Assembly (NCBI RefSeq): GCF_011320075.1
Contig: NZ_JAANPA010000030.1
Coordinates: forward strand, 1 to 42,495
Direction: 5' to 3'
Source of the DNA: Sphingosinicella sp. YJ22
GTDB taxonomy: Bacteria; Pseudomonadota; Alphaproteobacteria; Sphingomonadales; Sphingomonadaceae
Length of the DNA stretch: 42,495 nucleotides
Shown here: in pieces, positions 28,155 through 38,406 of the stretch
Numbering within the stretch: position 1 is the first letter of the stretch
Layout: every line of letters starts with the position of its first letter
Program-made: the position numbers and the translations under genes
Notes under the pieces: model-generated
Databases searched by the model: none
Told to the model about the DNA's origin: nothing
The model's input: only the letters and a program-made list of their open reading frames with translations

Positions 28155-29395
28155 TCAGCCCCGGCGCCGGCCCAGCGACAGCCGCGGCATGATGCGCAGC
28201 TCGCCGCCCGATTTCAGAACCGTCCTGCGGAACATGCCGGCCGAGATCCGGATGATCAGGAAGACCCACAGGGCCTGCCAGGCGATGGCGAGGAGATGCG
28301 GCCACAAAGCCGGCGACTGGCCGGCCTCGGCGATCATCGCCAGCGGCGAGGTGAACGGGAAGATGTAGGCGATCATCGGCAGGATCCCGCCCTTGTTGCC
28401 GACCACCAGCATCGCCAGCACGAACACGCCCATCTGGAGGAAGGTGACCGGCATATTGAGGGTCTGCACCTCGCGCACGCTGTTGGCCTGGGCGCCGATG
28501 CCGAGGAACAGCGAGCCGAGCAGCATGTAGTTCATCGTGTAATAGATTGGCAGCAGGATGGCGTAGACGCCCCAGCCGACCGCCGGCGAGATGGCCGGGA
28601 GCTCGACGCCCTCCGGCAGCAGCTGCAGCGAGAAGGCGGCGGTGAGCGCGAACACGCCGCCCCACAAGGCGATACCGACCAGCGACACGGCGAGCATGGC
28701 CATGAGCTTGCCGAGGAAGATGGCGTCGAGCGGCACCGCGGCGGCGAGCACCTCGATCACCTTGTTGGATTTCTCCTCGATGAGGTTCGACAGAAGCATC
28801 GTCGCCAAGAGAAGCGTGAAGAAGAAGATGATGAACTGGCCGAACCGCGCCACCCCGGTGCGGATCTCGCGGAGGTTGCCGACCGCCTCGCCGGTGATGT
28901 CGCGCTGGATCGCCGCCGGGCGGAAGTCCGGCGACGCCGTGGCGAGCGCGGCGCTGCGCTGGGCCTGCTCGACGAGCAGGGTCATGCGCTCGCCGACGAA
29001 CTCGTCGATGCGCTCGGGGCCGGACAGGACCGGGCGCTCGAGGGTGCCGCTGAACACGCCCGACAGGCCGGCGTCCTCGTCGGCGAGGAGGATTCGCGCC
29101 TGCGCCCCGACATTGTCGGCCGCGTCGATTCGGCGAAGCAACGGGAAGGCCCGCTCGCTGGTCAGCGACGTGAGATGGGCGCGCGCCTGGTCGAGCGCGT
29201 TGGCGGTCTCGCTGTCGGCGATGACCGCGACGACGGGAATGTCCTCCATGTCGGACCTGGCGCTGACGAAGCCGATCAGGATCGAGAAGCCGACGACCAG
29301 CAACGGGGTCAGCATGAAGAAAATGAAGCTGCGCGTGTAGACGCTGGCGATGAAGTCGCGCCGAGCGATGACCCAGGCGGCTTCCATGATGCTGC

Positions 29396-29399
<4 letters not shown>
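28155..29399 (-). CDS. ABC-2 type exporter permease (NatB-like)
   Basis: 414 aa. One N-terminal membrane segment (FIFFMLTPLLVVGFSILIGF) is followed by a large extracytoplasmic domain (about residues 50-180) and a cluster of membrane helices from about 185 on (FGQFIIFFFTLLLATMLLSN, with LIEEKSNKVIEVL, a recognised NatB/YhaP-type motif). This organisation matches the ABC-2 permease family including the Na+ exporter subunit NatB, though substrates of such pairs vary. Its ATG overlaps the ATPase gene's stop (ATGA), so the two form one operon and complex. Confidence 0.9.
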
Positions 29400-30352
<953 letters not shown>

Positions 30353-30409
30353 CAAACTCCCCGCCGATATGGCTTGTGCTATCGCCCGGCGATGCCACAT
30401 GGCAAGCCT

Positions 30410-31459
30410 ATGGACCGCCGCCTTCTCGAGGACAAAGCACGCGAGCTCGGCTTCTGCGCGTTCGGCATCGCGCCGGCCGACGCCGCGCCCGCGAGCGCCG
30501 CTCGGCTGCGCGAGTGGCTCGACCGCGGCGCCCATGGCAGCATGATCTGGATGGAGGAGACCGCCGAGCGCCGCGCCCGGCCGACGTCGCTGTGGCCGGA
30601 CGTCAGGAGCGTGATCGCGCTGGGCATGAGCTACGCCCCCGCCGCCGACCCGCTGGCGCTGGCGGAGCATCCCGACCGCGGCCGGATCTCGGTCTATGCC
30701 CAGGGCGGCGACTATCACGACACGGTCAAGAAGGCGCTGAAGCACCTCGCCCGCTGGATGGTCGCGCAGGTGCCGAGCGACCCTTCGACAGGCTCAGGAC
30801 ACAGCTTGAAGGTGTTCGTCGACACCGCGCCGGTGATGGAGAAGCCGCTTGCCGAGGCCGCAGGCCTCGGCTGGCAGGGCAAGCACACCAATCTGGTCAG
30901 CCGCGAGGACGGTTCCTGGCTGTTCCTCGGCGCGATCTTCACCACGCTCGAGCTGGAGCCGGACTCGCCCCACGCCCCGCGTTGCGGCTCGTGCACGCGC
31001 TGCCTCGACGCCTGTCCCACCAACGCCTTCCCGGCGCCGTTCCAGATCGATGCGCGGCGCTGCATCTCCTATCTCACCATCGAGCATAAGGGCCCGATCC
31101 CGAACGAGCTGCGGACGGCGATCGGCAACCGGATCTATGGCTGCGACGACTGCCTGGCGGTGTGCCCGTGGAATCGCTTCGCCCAGGCCGCCCGCGCCAA
31201 CGCCGCCTTCGCGCCGCGCGCCGAATTGACCGCCCCTGCCCTCGCCGACCTGCTCGCGCTCGACGATGCCGGCTTCCGCCAGGTCTTCTCGGGATCGCCG
31301 ATCAAGCGGATCGGCCGGGGCCGGATGGTCCGCAACGCCGCCATCGCCGCCGGCAATAGCGGCCTTCCCGACCTCATCCCGCCGCTTCAGAAGCTGGTCG
31401 AGGACGAGGACCCCGTGGTGGCGGAAGCGGCGGTCTGGGCGCTTGAGCGGCTGAGGTAA
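30410..31459 (+). CDS. queG: Epoxyqueuosine reductase
   Basis: About 349 aa. It performs the last step of queuosine synthesis, reducing epoxyqueuosine on tRNA with a corrinoid cofactor and two [4Fe-4S] clusters. The cluster ligands are present: [16 protein letters not shown] and [11 protein letters not shown], as are [20 protein letters not shown] and [10 protein letters not shown]. The C-terminus has a HEAT-like repeat. I used ATG 30410 because family proteins start near MDRRLLE; ATG 30392 is an alternative. About 10 extra residues ([11 protein letters not shown]) precede LKVFVDTAP; they are encoded by a repeat element inserted in frame. The transcript ends at a strong hairpin. Confidence 0.95.
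   Translation: MDRRLLEDKARELGFCAFGIAPADAAPASAARLREWLDRGAHGSMIWMEETAERRARPTSLWPDVRSVIALGMSYAPAADPLALAEHPDRGRISVYAQGGDYHDTVKKALKHLARWMVAQVPSDPSTGSGHSLKVFVDTAPVMEKPLAEAAGLGWQGKHTNLVSREDGSWLFLGAIFTTLELEPDSPHAPRCGSCTRCLDACPTNAFPAPFQIDARRCISYLTIEHKGPIPNELRTAIGNRIYGCDDCLAVCPWNRFAQAARANAAFAPRAELTAPALADLLALDDAGFRQVFSGSPIKRIGRGRMVRNAAIAAGNSGLPDLIPPLQKLVEDEDPVVAEAAVWALERLR
30781..30801. repeat. CTTCGACAGGCTCAGGA-type repeat inside queG
   Basis: Contains CCTTCGACAGGCTCAGGACA. I know this motif as a common sphingomonad intergenic repeat. Here it lies in a coding region and keeps the frame. Confidence 0.65.
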
Positions 31460-31465
31460 AGCGAA

Positions 31466-31513
31466 GGGGCAGGATCGCCGCGCGTCGCGAGACGTCGTCG
31501 GCGATCCTGCCCC
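31466..31513. terminator. Strong hairpin between convergent queG and SDR genes
   Basis: GGGGCAGGATCGCCG (31466-31480) and CGGCGATCCTGCCCC (31499-31513), perfect 15-bp arms with an 18-base loop; a second, 6-bp palindrome CCGGCC-TCGC-GGCCGG lies at 31519-31534. No T-run follows. Probably ends transcripts from both sides. Confidence 0.65.
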
Positions 31514-31612
31514 GGAACCCGGCCTCGCGGCCGGTCGATCTGATCGCTGCCTTGGTGGTGCAAAAACGTATCGGCCGGACCGCTGTTCCAGCCATTCGGC
31601 CCGCGTTGCGGC

Positions 31613-32374
31613 TCAGTCCGCCTTGAGCCGCGCCATGAAGCGGCGCATCGCGGCGCGGGGCACGAAGCGGTGAGCCTGGGCGCCGACCTTGTTGCGGCGG
31701 CCGGGGATGACGATCGCCCTGCCCCGATCGAGGCCGGCGAGCCCTTCGCGAACGACGCTGGCGGCGTCGCCGGCCATCCGGCGCAGCGGCCCGCCGCGCA
31801 CTTGGGCGACGTCGAAGAATTCGGTCTCGGTGGGCCCCGGGCAGAGCACGGTGACCCGGATGCCGCTGCCCTTCAACTCCTCGTGCAGCGCCTCGGTCAG
31901 CGACAGCACATAGGCCTTGGTCGCGTAATAGACCGCCATGTTGGGGCCGGGCTGGAAGGCGGCGGTCGAGGCGACGTTGAGGATCGCGCCCGAGCCGCGG
32001 GCGCGCATGGCCGGAAGCACCGCGCGGCACAGCTCGGTCAGAGCGCGGACGTTGAGGTCGATCATCTCGGCCTGGCGCGCCGGGTGCTGCGCCTCGAAGC
32101 GGCCGGAGAGGCCAAAGCCGGCATTGTTGACGAGGGTCGCCACCTCGAGGCCTTCGGCGGCGAGTTGCTCGATCAGGCTCGTCGCCGCGCCGGGACGGGC
32201 GAGGTCGGCCTCGAAGATGTGGATGTCGCCGCCGAGCGTGCGCTGGAGCGCCTCGAGACGGTCGCGGCGGCGCGCGGCAAGAGCGAGCCTTTCGCCCCGC
32301 CGCGCGCACTGCCTCGCGAATTCGGCACCCAGGCCGGCCGATGCGCCGGTGACCAGGGTGACGGGCCGAGTCAT
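31613..32374 (-). CDS. Short-chain dehydrogenase/reductase (SDR) family protein
   Basis: 253 aa. Rossmann start VTLVTGASAGLGAEFARQ (TGxxxGxG), NNAGFG, and the catalytic Ser and YxxxK: NVASTAAFQ and YYATKAYVLS (Tyr about residue 154, Lys about 158). It therefore binds NAD(P)H and reduces or oxidises a carbonyl or alcohol. The type is the classical short-chain group related to DltE/YqjQ-like enzymes; substrate not predictable. The C-terminal part is basic, ending in KRFMARLKAD-like residues (actual RRFMARLKAD). A 4-base gap separates it from the cyclophilin gene, so the two are co-transcribed. Confidence 0.9.
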   Translation of the reverse strand: MTRPVTLVTGASAGLGAEFARQCARRGERLALAARRRDRLEALQRTLGGDIHIFEADLARPGAATSLIEQLAAEGLEVATLVNNAGFGLSGRFEAQHPARQAEMIDLNVRALTELCRAVLPAMRARGSGAILNVASTAAFQPGPNMAVYYATKAYVLSLTEALHEELKGSGIRVTVLCPGPTETEFFDVAQVRGGPLRRMAGDAASVVREGLAGLDRGRAIVIPGRRNKVGAQAHRFVPRAAMRRFMARLKAD

Positions 32375-32378
32375 TCGA

Positions 32379-32840
<462 letters not shown>

Positions 32841-32965
32841 TTCTTACTCCTGGCAGGTTTGCCGGCGGCTTAGGCGCTTCCCGAACGCAATGGAACAGGG
32901 CGGGTTGCGGCGGGCATTTGGCGCGCCTAGGAACCCCCCGGACCTCAAGCGGCGGGAGGAGGCGT

Positions 32966-34399
32966 GTGAGCGAAGAACTCGAAACGCCGCCGGGCGAGCT
33001 TGTGGGGGAGAGCCATCACGAGGCTCCCCGCGAACCCAGCCACGACGCCGACGACCGCCTGAAGCCGGAATTCGTGAGCGCGGTGCTCGCCCGCGTCGCG
33101 GAAGGCGACGACGAAGGCGCGCGCGCGCTCGTCGACCGGCTCCATCCGGCCGACATCGCCGACCTGTTCGAGCTGGTCGACAGCGACGACCGGCGCCGGC
33201 TCGCCGCGGCGCTCGCCGAGAAGCTGGACGGCGAAGTCCTCGCCGAGATGAACGACTGGGTGCGCGAGGAGCTGATCGACGCGCTCTCGCCGATCCAGGT
33301 CGCCGAGATCGCCGGCGAGCTCGAGACCGACGACGCGGTCGCGATCATCGAGGACCTCGAGGAAGACGAGCAGCGCGCGGTGCTGCGCGCATTGGATCCC
33401 GACGACCGCGCCGCGATCGAGGAAGCGCTGTCCTTCCCGGAGGAATCGGCCGGCCGACTGATGCGGCGCGACGTCGTCGCGGTGCCCGAGCATTGGCGGG
33501 TCGGCGACGTCATCGACTTCCTGCGCGGCCAGGACGATTTGCCGACCGACTTCTGGGAAATCTTCGTCGTCGACCCGCAGCACCATCCGGTCGGCACCAT
33601 CATCCTGTCCTGGATCCTGCGCGCGCCGCGGTCGATCCTGGTCGGCGACCTGATGCAGCGCGAGCAGACCCTGATCCCGGTCGACATGGACCAGGAGGAA
33701 GTCGCGCTGCGCTTCCAGAAATATGCGCTCATATCCGCTGCGGTGGTCGACCAGTCGGGCCGGCTGGTCGGCATGATCACCGTCGACGACGTCGTCCACA
33801 TCATCCAGGAGGAGGCGAGCGAGGACGTCCTGCTCATGTCGGGCGCGGGCGACGAGGGCGACATCAACCAGCCGATCCGCGACAGCTACCGCGCCCGCGT
33901 CCGCTGGCTGATCGCCAATCTCGGCACCGCCCTGGTCGCCTCGTTCATCATCGCCCTGTTCGGCGGGGCGATCGAACAGATGGTGGCGCTCGCGGTGCTG
34001 ATGCCGCTCGTCGCCTCGATCGGCGGCAATGCCGGCACCCAGACCATGGCGGTGGCGGTGCGCGCTCTGGCCATGAACCAGCTCACCCGATCCAACAGCC
34101 TGCGCACGATCTGGCGCGAGATCAGGGTCGCGCTGCTGAACGGAGTCACCATCGCCGTGCTGATCGGAATCGGCGCGGCGCTGGTCTTCGCCAACCCGAT
34201 GCTCGGCGGCGTGATCGCGGCGGCGATGCTGATCAACATCCTGATTGCCGGCCTCGCCGGAGTGGTCGTGCCGCTCGCGCTCGACCGCTGGGGCCAGGAC
34301 CCGGCGGTGGCCTCGTCGGTGTTCCTCACCATGATCACCGATTCGATGGGCTTCCTCGCCTTCCTCGGCCTCGCGGTGGCGTCGGGGCTGGTGGGGTGA
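32966..34399 (+). CDS. mgtE: Magnesium transporter MgtE
   Basis: 477 aa from GTG 32966, behind GGAGGAGG. N-terminal MgtE-N superhelical domain (about 30-135; LHPADIADLFELVDSDDRRR), paired CBS domains (about 140-275; SAGRLMRRDVVAVPEHW, and VGMITVDDVVHIIQ), then five membrane helices from about 310 (RWLIANLGTALVASFIIALF). GGNAGTQTMAVAVRALAM is the conserved membrane signature in the Mg2+ pore region. The cytosolic domains sense Mg2+ and gate the channel. The stop overlaps the next gene's GTG (GTGA). Confidence 0.97.
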   Translation: MSEELETPPGELVGESHHEAPREPSHDADDRLKPEFVSAVLARVAEGDDEGARALVDRLHPADIADLFELVDSDDRRRLAAALAEKLDGEVLAEMNDWVREELIDALSPIQVAEIAGELETDDAVAIIEDLEEDEQRAVLRALDPDDRAAIEEALSFPEESAGRLMRRDVVAVPEHWRVGDVIDFLRGQDDLPTDFWEIFVVDPQHHPVGTIILSWILRAPRSILVGDLMQREQTLIPVDMDQEEVALRFQKYALISAAVVDQSGRLVGMITVDDVVHIIQEEASEDVLLMSGAGDEGDINQPIRDSYRARVRWLIANLGTALVASFIIALFGGAIEQMVALAVLMPLVASIGGNAGTQTMAVAVRALAMNQLTRSNSLRTIWREIRVALLNGVTIAVLIGIGAALVFANPMLGGVIAAAMLINILIAGLAGVVVPLALDRWGQDPAVASSVFLTMITDSMGFLAFLGLAVASGLVG

Positions 34400-35028
34400 G
34401 ACGCACCGCGCTCGGGCTGGCCGGCCTCGCTCTCGCCGGGTGCCAGCCGCCCGCGCCGGCCTGGCCCAGCGAGCTCGAGGCCCAGGCCGGCCTGTGCAGC
34501 GCCGTCCATGTGATTCGGCTGCGCGAGCGCGACAGCGCCACTCCGCCGGGCAGCTTCGACGCATTCCTGCAGATCCTCCACTATGCGATGATCGCCAGCG
34601 CGCGAGGGCGCGAGCGCATCGAGCTGCGCGCGCTCGACTCGGTCAGCCGCCGCGCCGGAGTCGCCCAGGTCGAGCTTCGCGAGCAGGACTGGCAGGCGCG
34701 GGTGGCCGACTGCGCCGCCGCCTTCCCCGAGGCGCGGCGGCCGGCGGGGCGGCTGCCGGAAGCGCCGTTCGAGGCGGGAATGATCTGCTTCGGCCTTGCC
34801 GACTTCGTCGCCCGCACCGCCGCCGACTTCCCGCGCGAGGCGGTGGCGGCGTCGGACCTCGCCGAGCGCGCGCTCGCCGCCGCCGCGCCGGAGCTGACCC
34901 GGCAGGCGCGGACCAACGACGAGGCCGAGCGGCTGGGCGAGCGTTACCGGGTGCGGGCGTTCCTCGCCGGGACGCCGTCGTCGTTGCTCGACCAGTGCGC
35001 TCAGAGATTTCCGGTGCGGGCGGGCTAG
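34396..35028 (+). CDS. Putative lipoprotein
   Basis: 210 aa from GTG 34396, whose first bases overlap the mgtE stop. RRTALGLAGLALAGCQPPAP shows a lipoprotein signal with lipobox LALAGC, so Cys16 would be acylated. The mature part is helical with scattered Cys (GLCSAV, ADCAAA, MICFGL, DQCAQR) that may form disulfides. No family recognised. The coupling to mgtE implies co-translation; whether it assists the transporter is unknown. Confidence 0.75.
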   Translation: MRRTALGLAGLALAGCQPPAPAWPSELEAQAGLCSAVHVIRLRERDSATPPGSFDAFLQILHYAMIASARGRERIELRALDSVSRRAGVAQVELREQDWQARVADCAAAFPEARRPAGRLPEAPFEAGMICFGLADFVARTAADFPREAVAASDLAERALAAAAPELTRQARTNDEAERLGERYRVRAFLAGTPSSLLDQCAQRFPVRAG

Positions 35029-35029
35029 C

Positions 35030-35740
35030 TCAGCGCCCGGTGCCGCAGCGCACTTCGCTGGCGCCGGGGCCGCGCACGGTGCAGGCGGGGCGGCCGGCGA
35101 CAACGACCGCGCCGAGGCCGTTGGCGTTGACCGTGACCGCGCGGCGGGCGTGGAGCGCGACGTCGCCGGTGGTCACCGCCGAGATCGTCGCGGTCTCGAC
35201 GCTGAGCCCGGGCGCGAGCAGCGAGCCGGAGCCCTGGAGGTCGGCGGCGAAGGTCTCGGCGGTGCCGGCGAGCTCCATGCTCCCCGAGCCGCTGAGGCCG
35301 GCCGAGAGATTGTCGGCGTCGATTCCGGTCGCGCTGAGGCGGCCGCTGCCCTGGACGACGAGGTCGACGCGCTGGCCGGTGAGGCCGGTTATGTCGAGCT
35401 GGCCGCTGCCGACGACTCGCGCCGAGCGCAGGTTGCGGGTGACGAGCGTGACGGTGGCGGGCGCGACGGCGCGGGTCGGGGCGCCGGTCCAGGCGGTGCG
35501 GTTGCGGCGCACCCGCAAGGTGGTGCCCTGGACGTCGACGACGACTCCGTCGAGCGCCTGCTGCGAGCCTTGCGCCGCCGCCGAGGTCGAGCGGCCGGTG
35601 ACGAGGCGGACGAGGAACGGCCCCTCGACGACGATGCGGTCGAAATCCTGGATGGCATAGCGACGCTCGGCCGCGGCCGCGGCGCCGGCGCCAAGCGTCA
35701 TGGCGAGAAGAGCGAAGAGGGCGGCGGACAGGCGAACCAT
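35030..35740 (-). CDS. Head-GIN domain (DUF2807) exported protein, first of two
   Basis: About 236 aa. A signal peptide (MVRLSAALFALLAMTLGAGA, cleavage near AAAA) is followed by FDRIVVEGPFLVRLVTG and repeated GSGxL-type strands (VVGSGQLDITG, VVQGSGRLSATG, LSGSGSMELAG, LQGSGSLLAPG), the right-handed beta-helix-like layout of DUF2807, found in outer-surface or periplasmic proteins of unknown role. Starts at 35752 and 35761 are alternatives. A second member lies at 36818-37537 on the same strand. Its stop is one base from that of the convergent lipoprotein gene. Confidence 0.85.
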   Translation of the reverse strand: MVRLSAALFALLAMTLGAGAAAAAERRYAIQDFDRIVVEGPFLVRLVTGRSTSAAAQGSQQALDGVVVDVQGTTLRVRRNRTAWTGAPTRAVAPATVTLVTRNLRSARVVGSGQLDITGLTGQRVDLVVQGSGRLSATGIDADNLSAGLSGSGSMELAGTAETFAADLQGSGSLLAPGLSVETATISAVTTGDVALHARRAVTVNANGLGAVVVAGRPACTVRGPGASEVRCGTGR

Positions 35741-35826
35741 GGCGGCCATCATGCCGTGCAATGGTTAACCGTCAATGGTGCTGGCAAGCCATTGATAGAC
35801 AGCGGCAAATTCGGCATGTGAGCGGC

Positions 35827-36231
35827 GTGCCCAGCCTCAACATCAGCAAGGTCGCGGTCGGCTGCGCGAGCCTCGACGCGCTGCGCAAGCGGCAGGCCGC
35901 GCGGGCCGCGAACGGAATCGTGCCGATCGTCACGCGCTTCCGGCCCAAGCGCGCCGACGAGCTGGTCGGCGGATCGATCTTCTGGATCCTCCAGCACCGG
36001 ATCACCGCGCGCCAGACCATCCTCGGCTTCGAGGAGCGCGAGGCGGACCGGCGCACGATCATCCGGCTGGACGCCGAGCTGGTGCCGGTGCGGCCCCATC
36101 CCAAGCGCGCCCACCAGGGCTGGCGCTACCTGGCGCATGAGGACGCGCCGGCCGACCTGGCGGACGGCGACGTGACGGCGGCATTGCCGCCGGCCCTGGC
36201 CCAGATGCTGGCGGCCCTGGCGCTGATCTAA
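35827..36231 (+). CDS. DUF1489 family protein
   Basis: 134 aa from GTG 35827. SLNISKVAVGCASLDALRKR at the N-terminus, FRPKRADELVGGSIFWILQH in the middle and a C-terminal KRAHQGWRYL identify DUF1489, a family largely confined to alphaproteobacteria with no assigned function. GTG 35818 is a possible alternative start; an upstream frame to 35761 adds non-conserved residues. No signal peptide. Short, probably a single soluble domain. Not obviously linked to its neighbours. Confidence 0.85.
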   Translation: MPSLNISKVAVGCASLDALRKRQAARAANGIVPIVTRFRPKRADELVGGSIFWILQHRITARQTILGFEEREADRRTIIRLDAELVPVRPHPKRAHQGWRYLAHEDAPADLADGDVTAALPPALAQMLAALALI

Positions 36232-36352
36232 TTGCGCTTGGGCGCCTCGCCGGCCAGATTCAAATAAATTCGGGCGTCGATCAATCGGCTTGAAGTGTCA
36301 GCGGAAGCCTGCGACCTTGCCTTAGCAAGACTCAAAGAGGGGGAGTAATGCC

Positions 36353-36796
36353 ATGCCGAGTCTAAGCAATCGTTCCCGCAATAATATGAAGGGCCTTCAC
36401 CCTGATTTGATCAAGCTCATCGAGGCCGCGATCGAGGAAGTCGACTTTGTCGTGCTGGAAGGATCGGTGCGCACGCGTGAGCAGATGATGATCAACTACG
36501 GCAAGGGTCGCAGCGCAAAGCAGCTGGCCGTCTTCGGCATACCGGCCAAATATGCAAAGCCCGCCGAAGCGAAAGTGACTTGGCTGTCCAACCCGTTCAA
36601 CTCCAACCATCGCGTGCACGGGGACGGCTTCGGGCATGCGTTCGATGCATGTCCGTTCCCGGTCAACTGGGACGACACGAAGAGCTTTCGCAAGATGGGC
36701 GACGTGTTCAAGCGAGTCGCGGGCGAGCTCGGCGTCAACATCGAATGGGGCGGGGACTGGAAGAAGAAGGACTATCCCCACATCGAGCTGCACTAG
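36353..36796 (+). CDS. M15-type peptidoglycan peptidase, endolysin-like
   Basis: 147 aa, phage-endolysin size, of the L-alanyl-D-glutamate/D-Ala-D-Ala peptidase M15 type (VanY/endolysin). Recognisable parts: FVVLEGSVRTREQMMINYGK (R-T-x-x-x-Q substrate region), the zinc region NHRVHGDGFGHAFDACPFPV with GHAFD standing for G-x-A-x-D, and WGGDWKKKDYPHIEL, whose His is the last zinc ligand. The His normally three residues before the first Gly is displaced (HGDGFG). No signal peptide, holin or other phage gene is near, so it is an orphan, either a prophage relic or adopted for cell-wall turnover. AGAGGGGGAG precedes ATG 36353. Confidence 0.85.
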   Translation: MPSLSNRSRNNMKGLHPDLIKLIEAAIEEVDFVVLEGSVRTREQMMINYGKGRSAKQLAVFGIPAKYAKPAEAKVTWLSNPFNSNHRVHGDGFGHAFDACPFPVNWDDTKSFRKMGDVFKRVAGELGVNIEWGGDWKKKDYPHIELH

Positions 36797-36817
36797 GCCC
36801 GGGTATCGCTGACGCGC

Positions 36818-37537
36818 CTAGCCGCACCGCACCTCGCCGCTGCCCATCTTCCTGACGTCGCAGCGGGCGCCGCCGGCGACGGTGACGTTGCCCGAGCCCA
36901 TGATCGAGACCCGCGCGGTGCCGCTCGCGTGCATGTTGGCATTGCCGCTGCCGGCGATCGATACCTCGGCGTCCTGCGCCTGGAGGCCGGGCAGCTCGGC
37001 ATTGCCCGAGCCCATCACCTCGATCTTGGCCTCGCGGACTCGGCCGGAGGCGCGGACGTTGCCGGAGCCGGCAATCTCGAACTCGGCCGCCTGCGCCTCG
37101 ATCTGCTGGAGAATGAGGTTGCCCGAGCCGGCGATCCCGCCCTCGAAGCGCTCCGCCTGAAGCGCGCTCACCTGCATGTCGCCGGATCCGGCGATCTCGG
37201 CGCCGCGAAGGCTCGGCGTGGTGACGTGGACGGTGACCAGGCCGGGGCCGCGGAAGGTGGTGCCGCGCTGGGTGCCGATGTGCAGCCGGCCGCCCTCGAC
37301 CCGGATGTCGAGGCGCTCGAGCGCCGCGGTGTCGCCTTCGGCGCGGACCGACGGCGCTCCTCCGACCGTGACGATGACGTTGTGCGAGCCGGCGAGCTCG
37401 ACCGTTTCGAACTGGCCGACTTGGAAATCGCGCGCGCCCTGAACTCCGCTCGCCTCGATCACCCGCGCATCGGTGCCGGTCACGTTGCAGGCGGCAAGCA
37501 CCGCCGCTCCCGCCAAAGCCGCCAAGATCGCCCGCAT
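36818..37537 (-). CDS. Head-GIN domain (DUF2807) lipoprotein, second of two
   Basis: 239 aa from ATG 37537, with GGGAGGCG upstream. Lipoprotein signal MRAILAALAGAAVLAACN; the Cys of LAAC would be acylated. The body shows a run of GSGN/GSGD-turn strands (EIAGSGDMQ, IAGSGNLIL, IAGSGNVRA, VMGSGNAEL, IAGSGNANM, IMGSGNVTV), the DUF2807 repeat. It ends CDVRKMGSGEVRCG, much like the end of the first member (ASEVRCG), so the two are likely old duplicates. It probably sits at the outer membrane. Role unknown. Confidence 0.88.
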   Translation of the reverse strand: MRAILAALAGAAVLAACNVTGTDARVIEASGVQGARDFQVGQFETVELAGSHNVIVTVGGAPSVRAEGDTAALERLDIRVEGGRLHIGTQRGTTFRGPGLVTVHVTTPSLRGAEIAGSGDMQVSALQAERFEGGIAGSGNLILQQIEAQAAEFEIAGSGNVRASGRVREAKIEVMGSGNAELPGLQAQDAEVSIAGSGNANMHASGTARVSIMGSGNVTVAGGARCDVRKMGSGEVRCG

Positions 37538-37597
37538 GATCGCCTCCCTGCTGTGTTGCTGACGCAATACACCTGTGCGGCGGCAGAGGCAAGATGC

Positions 37598-37626
37598 GAA
37601 AAGGGCGGCCCGGTCAGGGGCCGCCC
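37598..37626 (-). terminator. Intrinsic terminator of carD
   Basis: On the minus strand GGGCGGCCC-6 bases-GGGCCGCCC followed by TTTT. It lies 30 bases after the carD stop. Confidence 0.85.
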
Positions 37627-37655
37627 TCTTGGCAGGTCCAGAATGGAAGAGCCGC

Positions 37656-38198
37656 TTATTCGGCGGCTTCGGCCATCTTCGCCTTGTTGTGGACCAGCCA
37701 CGCCTTGTTGAGGATGTCGAGCAGCTTCTCAAGCGCGGCCTTCTCGTCGATCTGCTCCATCGCGCCCAGCTCGCGGGCGAGGCGGGTGGAGGCAGCCTCG
37801 AAGATCTGGCGCTCGGAATAGCTCTGCTCGGGCGCGTCCTCGGGACGGAACAGGTCGCGGACCACCTCGGCGATCGACGCGAGGTCGCCCGAGTTGATCT
37901 TCGCCTCATATTCCTGGGCGCGGCGCGACCACATGGTGCGCTTCACCTTGGGCTTGCCCTTCAGGGTGGTGAGGGCTTCCTGCATGGTCTTGTCGGACGA
38001 CAGCTTGCGCATGCCGACGCTCTCGGCCTTGTTGGTCGGGACGCGCAGAGTCATGCGCTCCTTCTCGAAGCGGAGCACGTACAGCTCCAGGCGCATGCCG
38101 GAAATCTCGGTGCTTTGCAGCTCGATGACACGGCCGACGCCGTGCTTGGGGTAAACAACAAAATCGCCAACGTCGAAGCTCAACGCCTTCGCTGCCAT
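37656..38198 (-). CDS. carD: CarD/CdnL family RNA polymerase-binding regulator
   Basis: 180 aa from ATG 38198 (ACGGAAGG upstream). N-terminal RNA-polymerase-interacting domain (VGDFVVYPKHGVGRVIELQS, about 10-70, Tudor-like), then a helical DNA-binding part with KRTMWSRRAQEYEAKINSGD, SERQIFEAASTRLARELGAM typical of CarD. These proteins bind the beta subunit, stabilise open complexes and set rRNA and growth-rate control. Ends KAKMAEAAE. It has its own terminator and a CTATATAG-containing upstream region on the minus strand at about 38309-38316. Confidence 0.95.
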   Translation of the reverse strand: MAAKALSFDVGDFVVYPKHGVGRVIELQSTEISGMRLELYVLRFEKERMTLRVPTNKAESVGMRKLSSDKTMQEALTTLKGKPKVKRTMWSRRAQEYEAKINSGDLASIAEVVRDLFRPEDAPEQSYSERQIFEAASTRLARELGAMEQIDEKAALEKLLDILNKAWLVHNKAKMAEAAE

Positions 38199-38344
38199 CA
38201 ATCCAGCCTTCCGTTAAATTGGACGGCGCCGCGTCCTGCCCGGGTTATCGCGGCGCACCTCTGTCTGCCCAGATGCGAAACCGGCGGCTGCACGCGCCGG
38301 CGGGGGCTATATAGCACCGCCTTCGTCAAAAAGCTAGGGGCGCA

Positions 38345-38365
38345 CGCCCGGAACGCATCCGGGCG
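38345..38365 (-). terminator. Hairpin downstream of fdxA
   Basis: CGCCCGGA-ACGCA-TCCGGGCG, perfect 8-bp arms; on the minus strand a CTTTTT run follows about 14 bases later. Lies between fdxA and carD. Confidence 0.45.
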
Positions 38366-38406
38366 CGACGGGATTGTGCTTCGGCGTCAGGCGCAATCGC
38401 GCCGGA

